Shown here one piece after another: positions 25,616-33,465 of a DNA stretch of 64,000 nt; the first letter of the stretch is position 1; each line of letters starts with the position of its first letter. A program made the translations under genes and the position numbers. This DNA is from Lentzea sp. NEAU-D7 (GTDB lineage Bacteria > Actinomycetota > Actinomycetes > Mycobacteriales > Pseudonocardiaceae). The notes beneath the pieces are model-generated. The model did no database searches. It was not told the DNA's origin and saw nothing but the letters and a program-made list of their open reading frames with translations. Where the stretch lies: NCBI RefSeq assembly GCF_026242055.1, contig NZ_JAPJDL010000001.1, positions 124,001 to 188,000 on the forward strand, written 5' to 3'.

Positions 25616-27033
25616 TGCTTGTAGCCCTGCTGCTCGAAGACCTGGACGATCCGCGCGTGCGTCGACGCGACGGCCTCGGCCGGCTTGGTGCCCTGGATGA
25701 CCGACTGCATCATGTCGGTCAGCAGGTAGGCGGCCGTGGCGGCCTGCTCGCCGGGACTCGGGGCCTGGGGGAAGGCGAAGCCGGTCTTGGTCTTCAGCGG
25801 GAGCTGCGTGCGGGTCTGTTCGCGCAGCGCGGGGAAGGCGGGGTCACCGCTGGTGTAGTACGGATCGGAGTCCCACACCTTGTCCCACGACGGGTTGACG
25901 AGGCACGGTGCTCCCTTCGCGACGCCGAGCAGCGCGCTGCCGCTCACCATGAACTTCGCGACCAGCTTGGCGAGGTCGGGGTTCTTCGCCCCCTTGAACA
26001 CGACGAACGAGTTGGACTCGCCGAACGCGAGCGGCTTGTCGATCGCCGGTCCGGTGGCGCCGTTGAACGGGTGGGTGTTGGCGTAGACCGGGTTGCCCTT
26101 GGTCTTCGAGTCGGCGTAGACGCTGAACTGGTTGAGCGTGAGTCCGAGGATCTGGGCCAGCCAGTTCTCGTTGTTGCTCGAGTCGGTCCAGCTGCCGATC
26201 CCCGGTGGCAGCATCGGCGTGTACTTCGGGTTCGTGTAGATGTCGCCGATGAACGTGACCGCGGCGACGGTCTCCGGCGAGTTGAAGACGACCTTCGTGC
26301 CGGTGTTGTCGGCGATCGCGCCGCCGTAGCAGTTGATGACGTTCGCGATGAAGCCGTTGGCGTCACCGGAGCGGTTCACCGTGAGACCCCAGCCGAAGCG
26401 CCTCTTCGCCGGGTCGGAGACCTCCAAAGCGTTGTCCCGCAACTCTTCCCACGTGTAGTGGGGTTTGAGCGCCAGACCCTTCTCCTGGTACCAGTCCTTG
26501 CGCAGGTACATCGCGGACGCGATGAAGTGGTAGGGGATCGCGAACCAGCGCCCGCCGAACACGCAGTACGTGCTCGCCTCCGTCGCGGGCTCCCCGTAGA
26601 GCTTGCGCATCTCGTCGACCACGTCGGTGACGTCGGTGAGGGCACCGAGGTTGTGGAGCTGGCCGACGAACCGCCGGTCGCTCACGAAGGCGAGATCGCG
26701 GCTGGTGCCCGACTTCACCTCGGCGTCCATCTTCGCGACCATGTCGCCGGCGTCGCCGGACACCAGGTCGTTGCGCACCGTCGTGCCGGTGGCCTGGGCG
26801 AACACCTGCAGCGACCGGTCCAGTGCCTGGTTCGCGGCCTCCGAGTACAGCTTCTGCGACAGCATTCCGACCGACCCGCCGCGCAGCGAGGCCGCCTGGT
26901 CGAGCAGCGCCTGGGGCACTTGGACGTCGACCTGCGGTGCCGGAGGGCTTCCCCCGCAGCCGGCGAGACCGAGCACGCCCAGCGCGCTCATCCCGAGAAA
27001 GGTGCGCCTGGATAAGTCCGTTTTCTCTTCCAT
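25612..27033 (-). CDS. Sugar ABC transporter substrate-binding lipoprotein
   Basis: Extracellular solute-binding protein (family 1) of 473 residues. The N-terminus carries a twin-arginine motif LSRRTFLGM and a lipobox LAGC, so it is probably exported by Tat and lipid-anchored. The mature part has the two-lobe pattern of carbohydrate-binding proteins (QVFAQATGTTVRND near the start, GRWFAIPYHFIASAMYLRKDWY in the middle). ATG 27033 is chosen over in-frame starts at 27036 and 27039 because GAGAGGAG sits at the right distance. It is the first gene of the operon with the fused permease and dehydratase. It delivers an unknown, probably acidic, sugar. Confidence 0.9.
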   Translation of the reverse strand: MEEKTDLSRRTFLGMSALGVLGLAGCGGSPPAPQVDVQVPQALLDQAASLRGGSVGMLSQKLYSEAANQALDRSLQVFAQATGTTVRNDLVSGDAGDMVAKMDAEVKSGTSRDLAFVSDRRFVGQLHNLGALTDVTDVVDEMRKLYGEPATEASTYCVFGGRWFAIPYHFIASAMYLRKDWYQEKGLALKPHYTWEELRDNALEVSDPAKRRFGWGLTVNRSGDANGFIANVINCYGGAIADNTGTKVVFNSPETVAAVTFIGDIYTNPKYTPMLPPGIGSWTDSSNNENWLAQILGLTLNQFSVYADSKTKGNPVYANTHPFNGATGPAIDKPLAFGESNSFVVFKGAKNPDLAKLVAKFMVSGSALLGVAKGAPCLVNPSWDKVWDSDPYYTSGDPAFPALREQTRTQLPLKTKTGFAFPQAPSPGEQAATAAYLLTDMMQSVIQGTKPAEAVASTHARIVQVFEQQGYKQ

Positions 27034-27046
27034 GACCACTCCTCTC

Positions 27047-27066
27047 GCGTCCGGTCGACCGGACGC
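27047..27066. promoter_or_regulatory. Perfect 20-bp palindrome upstream of the ABC operon
   Basis: GCGTCCGGTCGACCGGACGC is a perfect dyad 14-33 bp before the binding-protein ATG, overlapping the untranslated leader. It could be an operator for a LacI- or GntR-type regulator, or an RNA hairpin that ends just upstream of the Shine-Dalgarno sequence. It does not resemble the dyad upstream of the FadR-type gene. Confidence 0.5.
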
Positions 27067-27395
27067 GTACCGACGGGGCGACGTTGCAACCGGCGGGACA
27101 GCGAGGCGTGCGCCGCGCTGCCGGGTCGTTCATGCGGCGAAGGGCGGCGAACTGGTGGTGCGTCGATCTGGAAGGCCGCCCGGCTGGACGGCACAGGTGC
27201 GGACGGCGGACTCCGCGCCGTGGCGGACGGCGCGGAAGACCGTTGTGCGGGTGGTGCGGCGGTGGTGGACGACGGCGTCGAGGCGCTCGGCAGCGAGTCC
27301 GGTGGCGGTCAGCCCCAGCCGGATCCGCGGGATCGCAGGTGCCCCCATGCCTCGTCCGTCCTCGTCATCGGTCCGGATGTCGGTAGTGCCGTGCG
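27067..27395. other. Intergenic stretch between the ABC operon and fadR-type gene
   Basis: About 330 bp follow the 3' end of the regulator gene on the reverse strand and precede the ABC operon start. A possible reverse-strand ORF of 72 codons (27130-27348, beginning MGAPAIPRIR with GAGG upstream) lies here. It is Arg-rich and unlike any family I know, and is not called. The ABC operon promoter should lie near 27070-27110, but I see no convincing -35/-10 pair. Confidence 0.4.
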
Positions 27396-28139
27396 CTAGC
27401 GCCGCCGGGCGGCCTTCTTGGACTGCTGCTCCTTCTCCGCGAGGAGGGTGGAGTTGTTGGCCAGGTGCTTGCGCATCGCCGCGCGGGCACGGTCCGGGTC
27501 GCGCGCCACGAGCGCCTCGTAGATCTCCGTGTGGTCGGCGGTGGCCTTGCACAGCGCGGCCGGCGCCTCGTTGGTGATGCGGCGGCTGGCCGTGCCGAGC
27601 CAGCGGGCGGAGTACATGATCCGGTCGAGGATGCGGTTGTCGGCCGCCCGGCAGATCTCCATGTGGAACTCGTGGTCGACCTCGAGGTAGGCGTCGGGGT
27701 CCGCCTCGAGCTCCGCCATGCGGCCGACCTCGCCCCTGAGCCGCTCCAGCGTCTCCTCGGTGACGCTGACCGCGGCCATCGCGGCGAGTTCGGGCTCGAG
27801 CAGCACGCGCATCTGGTGCAGCTCCTGCAAGAGCTCGCCGACGACCTCCGCGGGCATCCACTCGATCAGCAACGGGCTCAGGTAGTCCCACTCCGCCGGA
27901 GGGCGCACGACGACTCGGCGGCCCTGCGCGACGTCGACGATGTCGAGCGAGGCGAGGATCTTGAGCGTCTCCCGCGCCACCACCCGGGACACCCCGAACT
28001 CGCGGGAGATGTCGAGCTCCGACGGCCCCCGGCCGTCCTCGACCTCACCGCTGACGATGCGCCGGGTCAGGTGTGCCGCCACCTGCACCGGCAGAGTCCG
28101 GACCTTGACAGCGTCCAGAGACTCTTGTCCCCTTTGCAT
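27396..28139 (-). CDS. GntR-family (FadR subfamily) transcriptional regulator
   Basis: Regulator of 247 residues. The N-terminal winged HTH (about 12-78) reads LTRRIVSGEVEDGRGPSELD..FGVSRVVARETLKILAS, typical GntR. The C-terminal all-helical FCD domain carries likely metal/ligand residues in VDHEFHMEICRAADN and TADHTEIYEAL (Asp, His, His). Such regulators commonly sense sugar acids such as gluconate, galactonate or uronate derivatives. It lies between the ABC operon and the divergent enolase-superfamily gene and is the obvious local repressor of both. Confidence 0.88.
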   Translation of the reverse strand: MQRGQESLDAVKVRTLPVQVAAHLTRRIVSGEVEDGRGPSELDISREFGVSRVVARETLKILASLDIVDVAQGRRVVVRPPAEWDYLSPLLIEWMPAEVVGELLQELHQMRVLLEPELAAMAAVSVTEETLERLRGEVGRMAELEADPDAYLEVDHEFHMEICRAADNRILDRIMYSARWLGTASRRITNEAPAALCKATADHTEIYEALVARDPDRARAAMRKHLANNSTLLAEKEQQSKKAARRR

Positions 28140-28147
28140 GTCATCAG

Positions 28148-28160
28148 CTTATAGGACAAG
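28148..28160. promoter_or_regulatory. Candidate FadR-type operator
   Basis: CTTATAGGACAAG, on the other strand CTTGTCCTATAAG, is a 13-bp inverted repeat CTTRT-N3-AYAAG with one asymmetric position. It lies 9 bp before the regulator start and 52 bp before the divergent dehydratase start. Size, centre and AT-rich arms match operators of FadR-type GntR proteins, so autoregulation plus control of the divergent gene is likely. Confidence 0.55.
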
Positions 28161-28211
28161 TTGTGTTCCGCGACAGTCCGTTCATCTGCACCACCCGGCG
28201 GCGGGAGAGCA

Positions 28212-29369
28212 ATGCGGATCGTGAACGTCACGACGGCAGTGGTGGCCTACCACGGTGAGGCCACCCTGGTCCGGATCGACACCGACGAGGGCCTCAGCGG
28301 TTTCGGCGAGGCCAACCCCGACGCCGGCGCGGGTGCCGTCGTCGGAATGATCAAGTTCCTGACACCCCTGTTGATCGGCGAGGACCCGCGCAACGTCGAG
28401 CGGTGCTGGGAGAAACTGCGCCGCAACACGGTCTTCGCCGGCCCCCAGGGCGGGGTGTCCGTGATCGCCCTGTCCGGGATCGAGCTCGCGCTGTGGGACC
28501 TCGCGGGCAAGGCCGCGGGCCAGCCGGTCTACCGGTTGCTCGGCGGGAAGTTCCGCGACCGGATCCGCCTCTACGCCGACTGCGGCGACGGCGACGACCC
28601 GGCGGGCTCGATCGCCGGGTGCGTCGACCGGGCCCAGCGGGTGGTCGCCGAAGGCTTCACCGCCATCAAGTTCGACATCGACGACCTGCGCCACCCCGGC
28701 AAGTTCGACGACTTCAACCACACGATCAACGCCTCCGAGCTGCGGTCGATGGTCGAGCGCGTGGCGGCCGTGCGGGAGGCGATCGGACCGGACGTCGATC
28801 TGGCCATCGACCTGCACGCCCGCTACGACGTGCCGAGCGCGTGCCGGATCGCCTGGGAGCTCGAGCCGTTCCACCTGATGTGGCTCGAGGAACCGCTACC
28901 GGCGGAGAACGTCGACGCGCTGGTGCGGGTGCGCGAACAGACCCGCACGCCGATCTGCGCGGGCGAGAACCTCTACCTGCGGTGGGGATTCCGCGAGCTG
29001 CTCGAACGCGGCGCCGTGGACGTCATCGAGCCGGACGTGCCGAAGTGCGGCGGCCTCGCCGAGGCCAAGAAGATCGCCAACCTCGCGGAGATCCACTACA
29101 TCCCCTTCGCGCCACACCTGGTGTCGACGCCGCTGGGCACGATGGCCACGTCGCACCAGTGCGCGGCGATCCCCAACTTCTTCGTCCAGGAGTGGCACGC
29201 CCTCGAAGAGCGCGCGGTGTGGGACAGCTACGTCCGCGCCCCCGACGGGAGCGGCTCGATCGTGAAGGACGGCTACATCACGCTGCCCGACACCCCCGGC
29301 ATCGGCGTGGAGCTCGACATGGACGGCGTCCGGGCACACGCAGTCGCGGGCTACGGGGTGTTCGAGTAG
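28212..29369 (+). CDS. Enolase-superfamily (MR/galactonate-dehydratase-like) enzyme
   Basis: Enolase-superfamily dehydratase of 385 residues. The capping domain is followed by a barrel with Lys153-Phe-Asp155, metal ligands Asp200 (AIDLHARYD, with His202), Glu226/Glu227 (WLEEPLP) and Glu252 (CAGENLYL), and the general acid-base His302 (APHLVSTPLG). This set resembles galactonate/mannonate dehydratases of the mandelate racemase group more than muconate cycloisomerases. ATG 28212 follows GGGAGAGC. It is divergent from the FadR-type gene and probably under its control. It likely forms a 2-keto-3-deoxy sugar acid. Confidence 0.87.
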   Translation: MRIVNVTTAVVAYHGEATLVRIDTDEGLSGFGEANPDAGAGAVVGMIKFLTPLLIGEDPRNVERCWEKLRRNTVFAGPQGGVSVIALSGIELALWDLAGKAAGQPVYRLLGGKFRDRIRLYADCGDGDDPAGSIAGCVDRAQRVVAEGFTAIKFDIDDLRHPGKFDDFNHTINASELRSMVERVAAVREAIGPDVDLAIDLHARYDVPSACRIAWELEPFHLMWLEEPLPAENVDALVRVREQTRTPICAGENLYLRWGFRELLERGAVDVIEPDVPKCGGLAEAKKIANLAEIHYIPFAPHLVSTPLGTMATSHQCAAIPNFFVQEWHALEERAVWDSYVRAPDGSGSIVKDGYITLPDTPGIGVELDMDGVRAHAVAGYGVFE

Positions 29370-29427
29370 CGGGGGCCCGCTCCTCCGTCCGCCCTGGACG
29401 GTTTCCCACCTGACGACCCGGCGTGCA

Positions 29428-29470
29428 TCGTCGAATTCTCGTCGAACGGCGTGCGACGAGAATTCGACGA
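29428..29470. terminator. Long perfect hairpin after the dehydratase gene
   Basis: TCGTCGAATTCTCGTCG (29428-29444) and CGACGAGAATTCGACGA (29454-29470) form a perfect 17-bp stem with a 9-nt loop, 58 bp after the stop at 29369 and before the GH43 operon promoter. The most likely role is termination and insulation of the two units; an operator cannot be excluded. Confidence 0.7.
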
Positions 29471-29488
29471 CAGCCGCCCGACCTCGTT

Positions 29489-29500
29489 GTTATCGCTAAC
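29489..29500. promoter_or_regulatory. Upstream LacI-type operator of the GH43 operon
   Basis: GTTATCGCTAAC matches the dyad GTTAGCGCTAAC at 11 of 12 positions. It lies 54 bp upstream of the second operator (start to start, 65 bp), a spacing compatible with cooperative or looping repression by a LacI-family protein. Confidence 0.5.
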
Positions 29501-29526
29501 TCAATCCATCACGCCTGGACACAGCA

Positions 29527-29569
29527 TTGCCTCGACCGGCTGCCTTGCCACATAGTGTTAGCGCTCACT
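29527..29569 (+). promoter_or_regulatory. GH43 operon promoter with overlapping LacI-type operator
   Basis: A -35-like TTGCCT (29527-29532) and a -10-like CATAGT (29551-29556) are 18 bp apart. AGTGTTAGCGCTCACT (29554-29569), a dyad centred on AGCGCT, overlaps the end of the -10 box and the expected start point. This is the classic arrangement for a LacI-family repressor blocking transcription until an oligosaccharide is sensed. Confidence 0.6.
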
Positions 29570-29606
29570 CCCCGAGCCTCCTCTCAATGGCGCTAGGAGC
29601 CGGTTC

Positions 29607-30977
29607 ATGCGTTTCCCCCTGCCGCGTGCCGTCCGCTCGTTCCGAAGGCGTGTGCTGACAGCGGTCACGGCCGCGTTCGCAGCCGGGGCGGGTGTCGTCG
29701 CCCCGGTTCCGGTGGCGTCGGCCGCCGGCCCCGTGCCGCACTACCTGATGACCGCGTTCACGAACAGCAGCGAGTCGAACATGTACGTCTTCGACTCGGC
29801 GAACGCGACCACCTTCACCCAGGTCCGGGCCAACGCCTACACGCCGCCGTCCGGACTGATCCGCGATCCCAGCGTCCTGCGGCACACCGACGGCTACTAC
29901 TACCTCGTCTACACGACGAACTGGACGGGCGACACCATCGGCTTCGCCCGCAGCGCGGACTACGTGACGTGGACGTTCCTGCGCAACGTCCGGGTAGGAC
30001 TCAACGGCGCCACCGGCAGCACGTGGGCGCCGGAGTGGTTCAAGGACTCCGACGGCAGCGTGCACGTCGTCTACTCCGCGTCCACGGCCGGCACGGCGGG
30101 GCAGTTCCGGCCGTACCGGATCACCGCGACCAACGCGGACCTCTCGGCGTGGAGCAGCCCGGTCGCTCTCGGCATCCCGGCCAACTTCATCGACAGCTTC
30201 CTGGTCAAGGTCGGCGGCACCTACCACAACTTCCTCAAGAACGAGACGACGAAGTACATCGAGCACGCCACCGCGACGTCGCTGAACGGGCCGTGGACGT
30301 TCGTCGGCACGGGCAACTGGGCGGGCTGGGGTTCCGGCCTCGAAGGGCCCGCGCTCGTGCGGCTGCCCGACGGCCGGTGGCGGATCTACTTCGACCAGTA
30401 CGGCCAGCGGCGGTACTTCTACGCCGACAGCACGAATCTCTCCACTTTCGGCGCCAAGGCCGAACTGGCCGGGCTGTCCGGCACCGCCCGGCACTTCACC
30501 GTGCTGCGGGAGGACTCCGGCGACGGCACGGCGGTGGCCACGGGTGCCCGCTCGTTGCGCTCGGCCAACCTCCCCGACCGCTACGTCCGCCACCGCGACA
30601 ACCTCGGCTACGTCGAGCCGGTGAGCTCGTCCAGCGCCCTGCCGGTGCGCCAGGACGCGACGTTCACCGTCGTGGCCGGCCTGGCGAACGCGGCCTGCTA
30701 CTCGCTGCGCTCGGTGAACTTCCCGGACCGCTACCTGCGGCACTACGACTTCCGCGTCCGGCTGGACACCAACACCGGCGACGCGGTGTTCGCCCGCGAC
30801 GCCACGTTCTGCGGCCGGGCCGGTCTGGCGGGCGGCGCGAGCACGTCGTTCGAGTCCTACTCCCACCCCGGCCGGTACCTGCGCCACCTGAACCACGAGC
30901 TGCGGGTCGACTGGCGCACCTCCGGCTCCACGTTCGCCGGTGACGCCTCCTTCACCGTCTCCGCACCACTGGCCTGA
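29607..30977 (+). CDS. Secreted GH43-type arabinan-active enzyme with AbfB module
   Basis: Secreted protein of 456 residues. The signal peptide contains an RRR stretch (SFRRRVLTAV) and ends near ASAA (about residue 40). The five-bladed beta-propeller (about 43-300) has Asp87 (LIRDPSVL), Asp197 (FIDSFLV) and Glu246 (GLEGPALV) at the positions of base, pKa modulator and acid in GH43/GH62-like enzymes. The C-terminal AbfB (CBM42) arabinose-binding beta-trefoil (about 313-455) shows three repeats NLPDRYVRH, NFPDRYLRH and SHPGRYLRH. It probably removes arabinose from arabinan or arabinoxylan. It is first in a four-gene operon. Confidence 0.87.
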   Translation: MRFPLPRAVRSFRRRVLTAVTAAFAAGAGVVAPVPVASAAGPVPHYLMTAFTNSSESNMYVFDSANATTFTQVRANAYTPPSGLIRDPSVLRHTDGYYYLVYTTNWTGDTIGFARSADYVTWTFLRNVRVGLNGATGSTWAPEWFKDSDGSVHVVYSASTAGTAGQFRPYRITATNADLSAWSSPVALGIPANFIDSFLVKVGGTYHNFLKNETTKYIEHATATSLNGPWTFVGTGNWAGWGSGLEGPALVRLPDGRWRIYFDQYGQRRYFYADSTNLSTFGAKAELAGLSGTARHFTVLREDSGDGTAVATGARSLRSANLPDRYVRHRDNLGYVEPVSSSSALPVRQDATFTVVAGLANAACYSLRSVNFPDRYLRHYDFRVRLDTNTGDAVFARDATFCGRAGLAGGASTSFESYSHPGRYLRHLNHELRVDWRTSGSTFAGDASFTVSAPLA

Positions 30978-30988
30978 AAGGACAGTCG

Positions 30989-32428
30989 ATGAAGACAGTT
31001 CTCCTCCGTCTGGCCGTGCTGGTGCTGGCCGTCGTGACCTGCGTGGCCGGGACGCCCGTGCCGCAGGCGGGTGCGGCGCCCGCGGTGCGGTACACCAACC
31101 CGATCGCGGAACGGCGTGCCGATCCGCACGTCTTCAAGCACACCGACGGCTTCTACTACTTCACCGCGACCGTTCCGGAGTACGACCGGATCGTCCTGCG
31201 CCGCGCGACCACGATCCAGGGACTGGCCTCGGCGCCGGAGACGGTGATCTGGCGCAAGCACTCCAGCGGCGAGATGGCGGCCCACATCTGGGCACCGGAG
31301 ATCCACTTCATCAACGGGAAGTGGTACGTCTACTTCGCGGCGGGCCGCAGCGACGACATCTGGCGCATCCGGATGTACGTGCTGGAGAGCTCGAGCGCCA
31401 ACCCGCTGACGGGGGCGTGGACCGAGCGCGGGCGCATCACGACCCCGTGGGACACCTTCGCCCTGGACGCGTCCACGTTCGTGCACAACGGCGTGCGCTA
31501 CCTGACCTGGGCGCAGCAGGAGCCGGGAATCGCCACGAACTCCAACGTCTACCTCGCCCGGATGGGCGCGACCCCGTGGACGATCACCGGCGCGGTGACC
31601 CGGCTGACGGTGCCGACGCTCTCCTGGGAGACCCGCGGGTTCAAGGTGGCCGAGGGACCGGCCGTCCTGCAGCGCAACGGGAAGGTCTTCCTGACCTACT
31701 CGGCCAGCGCCACCGACGCGAACTACTGCCTCGGCCTGCTGACCGCGTCGGCGTCGGCGAACCTCCTCGACCCGGCGTCGTGGACCAAGAGCCCCAGCCC
31801 CGTGTTCACCAGCAACGACGCGACCAGTCAGTACGGGCCGGGCCACAACTCGTTCACGGTGTCCGAGGACGGCGCCAGCGACGTCATGGTCTACCACGAC
31901 CGCAACTACCGCGACATCAGCGGCGACCCGCTCAACGACCCGAACCGCCGCACACGCGTGCAGAAGGTCTACTACAAGGGCGACGGCACACCGGACTTCG
32001 GCATCCCGGTCGCCGACGGCCCCACCCCGGTCAGGCTCAGGTCCTATGCCGCCACCGACCGCTTCGTGCGGCACTGGGAGTACCGCGCGCGCCTGGAGGC
32101 GGGCGTGACGCCGCTGGCCGACTCCCAGTTCAAGATCGTGACCGGGCTGACCGGCTCCGGCTCGGTGTCGCTCGAGTCGACCAACTTCCCCGGCTACTAC
32201 CTGCGGCACCGCAACAACGAGCTGTGGGTCGAGCGGAGCGACGGCAGCACCCTGTTCCGCAACGACGCCAGCTTCACGCAACGAGCAGGTCTCGCGGCCT
32301 CCTCCGCGGTGTCGTTCGAGTCGGTGAACTTCCCCGGCCGCCACCTCCGCGCCAGCGGTGGACTGCTCTACCTGCAGGCGGTCACCGACGCGCAGGGACG
32401 GGCGGACGCGACGTTCGTCCTGGAGTGA
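30989..32428 (+). CDS. Secreted GH43 arabinofuranosidase-type enzyme with AbfB module
   Basis: Secreted protein of 479 residues with a Sec signal peptide (cleavage near AGAA, about residue 30). The GH43 propeller (about 35-345) has Asp45 (RRADPHVF), Asp160 (FALDASTF) and Glu222 (VAEGPAVL), plus the WAPEIHFINGKWYVY motif. The AbfB module (about 347-478) has NFPGYYLRH and NFPGRHLRA repeats. It begins 11 bp after the previous stop, so both are cotranscribed. The family acts on terminal alpha-L-arabinofuranosyl residues; exo mode is inferred from similarity of architecture. Confidence 0.87.
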   Translation: MKTVLLRLAVLVLAVVTCVAGTPVPQAGAAPAVRYTNPIAERRADPHVFKHTDGFYYFTATVPEYDRIVLRRATTIQGLASAPETVIWRKHSSGEMAAHIWAPEIHFINGKWYVYFAAGRSDDIWRIRMYVLESSSANPLTGAWTERGRITTPWDTFALDASTFVHNGVRYLTWAQQEPGIATNSNVYLARMGATPWTITGAVTRLTVPTLSWETRGFKVAEGPAVLQRNGKVFLTYSASATDANYCLGLLTASASANLLDPASWTKSPSPVFTSNDATSQYGPGHNSFTVSEDGASDVMVYHDRNYRDISGDPLNDPNRRTRVQKVYYKGDGTPDFGIPVADGPTPVRLRSYAATDRFVRHWEYRARLEAGVTPLADSQFKIVTGLTGSGSVSLESTNFPGYYLRHRNNELWVERSDGSTLFRNDASFTQRAGLAASSAVSFESVNFPGRHLRASGGLLYLQAVTDAQGRADATFVLE

Positions 32429-32481
32429 CACGAGTTCCCACCGCCGCCGCGACAACTCCGTCCAAGAGATCGAGGTGTCTC

Positions 32482-33456
32482 ATGGCCGCTTCGAGGAAGT
32501 ACGCACTGGCAAAGACGATCCTGGTCGCGGCGGTGGTCCTGACCACCACCGTCGCGACGGCACCGCACGCGTCGGCCTATCCCCTGCCGGGCCTGGTCAC
32601 CGGTGACGTCGGCGTGCACGACCCGAGCGCGGTGAAGCGCCCCGACGGGAGCTACCTCGTGGCGCACACCGGCAGGGATCTCGCGCTCAAGACCTCGGCC
32701 GACCGGATCGCGTTCCGCAACGCGGGATCGGTGTTCCCCGGCGGGGCGTCGTGGACCACGCCCTACACCAACGGCGACCGCAACCTCTGGGCGCCGGACC
32801 TGTCCTACCGCAACGGGCAGTACTGGCTGTACTACTCGGCTTCGACGTTCGGCTCGAACCGGTCGGCGATCTTCCTCGCCACCAGTCCCAGCGGAGCGTC
32901 CGGCACCTGGACCCACCGCGGGCTGGTGGTCGAGTCGCGGACGTCGGACGACTACAACGCCATCGACCCGGATCTCGTCGTGGACGACCAGGGCCGCTGG
33001 TGGCTGAGCTTCGGCTCGTTCTGGTCGGGCGTCAAGATGATCGCGCTCAACCCGTCCACCGGCCTGCGGTCCGACTCGGTCGTCCGCTCCCTCGCGGGGA
33101 GGAACGGCGGCCCGATCGAGGCGCCGACCATCGTCAAGCGCGGGTCCTACTACTACCTGTTCGTCTCGTTCGACCACTGCTGCCGCGGCGCGTCCAGCAC
33201 GTACCGGGTCGTGGTCGGCCGCTCCACCAGCGTCACCGGCCCGTACGTCGCCCGCGACGGCACGGCGATGACGTCCGGGGGCGGCACGGAGGTCCTGGCA
33301 GGTCAGGGAAGCGTGCACGGACCCGGCCACCAGGACGTCCTCGCCGACGTCGACGGCGACCTCCTCGTCTACCACTACTACACCGGCACCGGCGCGTCGC
33401 GGCTCGGCATCAACCTGCTGGCCCTCGACTCGGCGGGCTGGCCGTTCCTGCGTTAG
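32482..33456 (+). CDS. Secreted GH43 endo-1,5-alpha-L-arabinanase-type enzyme
   Basis: Secreted single-domain enzyme of 324 residues. Signal peptide to ASA (about residue 32). It carries the features of endo-arabinanases: Asp47 (GVHDPSAV), Asp162 (NAIDPDLV), Glu213 (PIEAPTIV), the NLWAPDLSYRNGQYWLYYS motif and HGPGHQDV, whose His usually contacts the structural calcium. A Cys-Cys pair (DHCCRG) typical of the family is present. It follows the previous gene by 53 bp. It should cut the arabinan backbone whose oligomers the neighbouring enzymes trim. Confidence 0.88.
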   Translation: MAASRKYALAKTILVAAVVLTTTVATAPHASAYPLPGLVTGDVGVHDPSAVKRPDGSYLVAHTGRDLALKTSADRIAFRNAGSVFPGGASWTTPYTNGDRNLWAPDLSYRNGQYWLYYSASTFGSNRSAIFLATSPSGASGTWTHRGLVVESRTSDDYNAIDPDLVVDDQGRWWLSFGSFWSGVKMIALNPSTGLRSDSVVRSLAGRNGGPIEAPTIVKRGSYYYLFVSFDHCCRGASSTYRVVVGRSTSVTGPYVARDGTAMTSGGGTEVLAGQGSVHGPGHQDVLADVDGDLLVYHYYTGTGASRLGINLLALDSAGWPFLR

Positions 33457-33465
33457 GGAGAAACC

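Noticed and set aside
27130..27348. Possible 72-codon reverse-strand ORF in the gap before the ABC operon
   Set aside because: It has a GAGG upstream of its ATG but is Arg-rich, unlike any family I know, and continues a long antisense frame. Mentioned only as part of the intergenic region.
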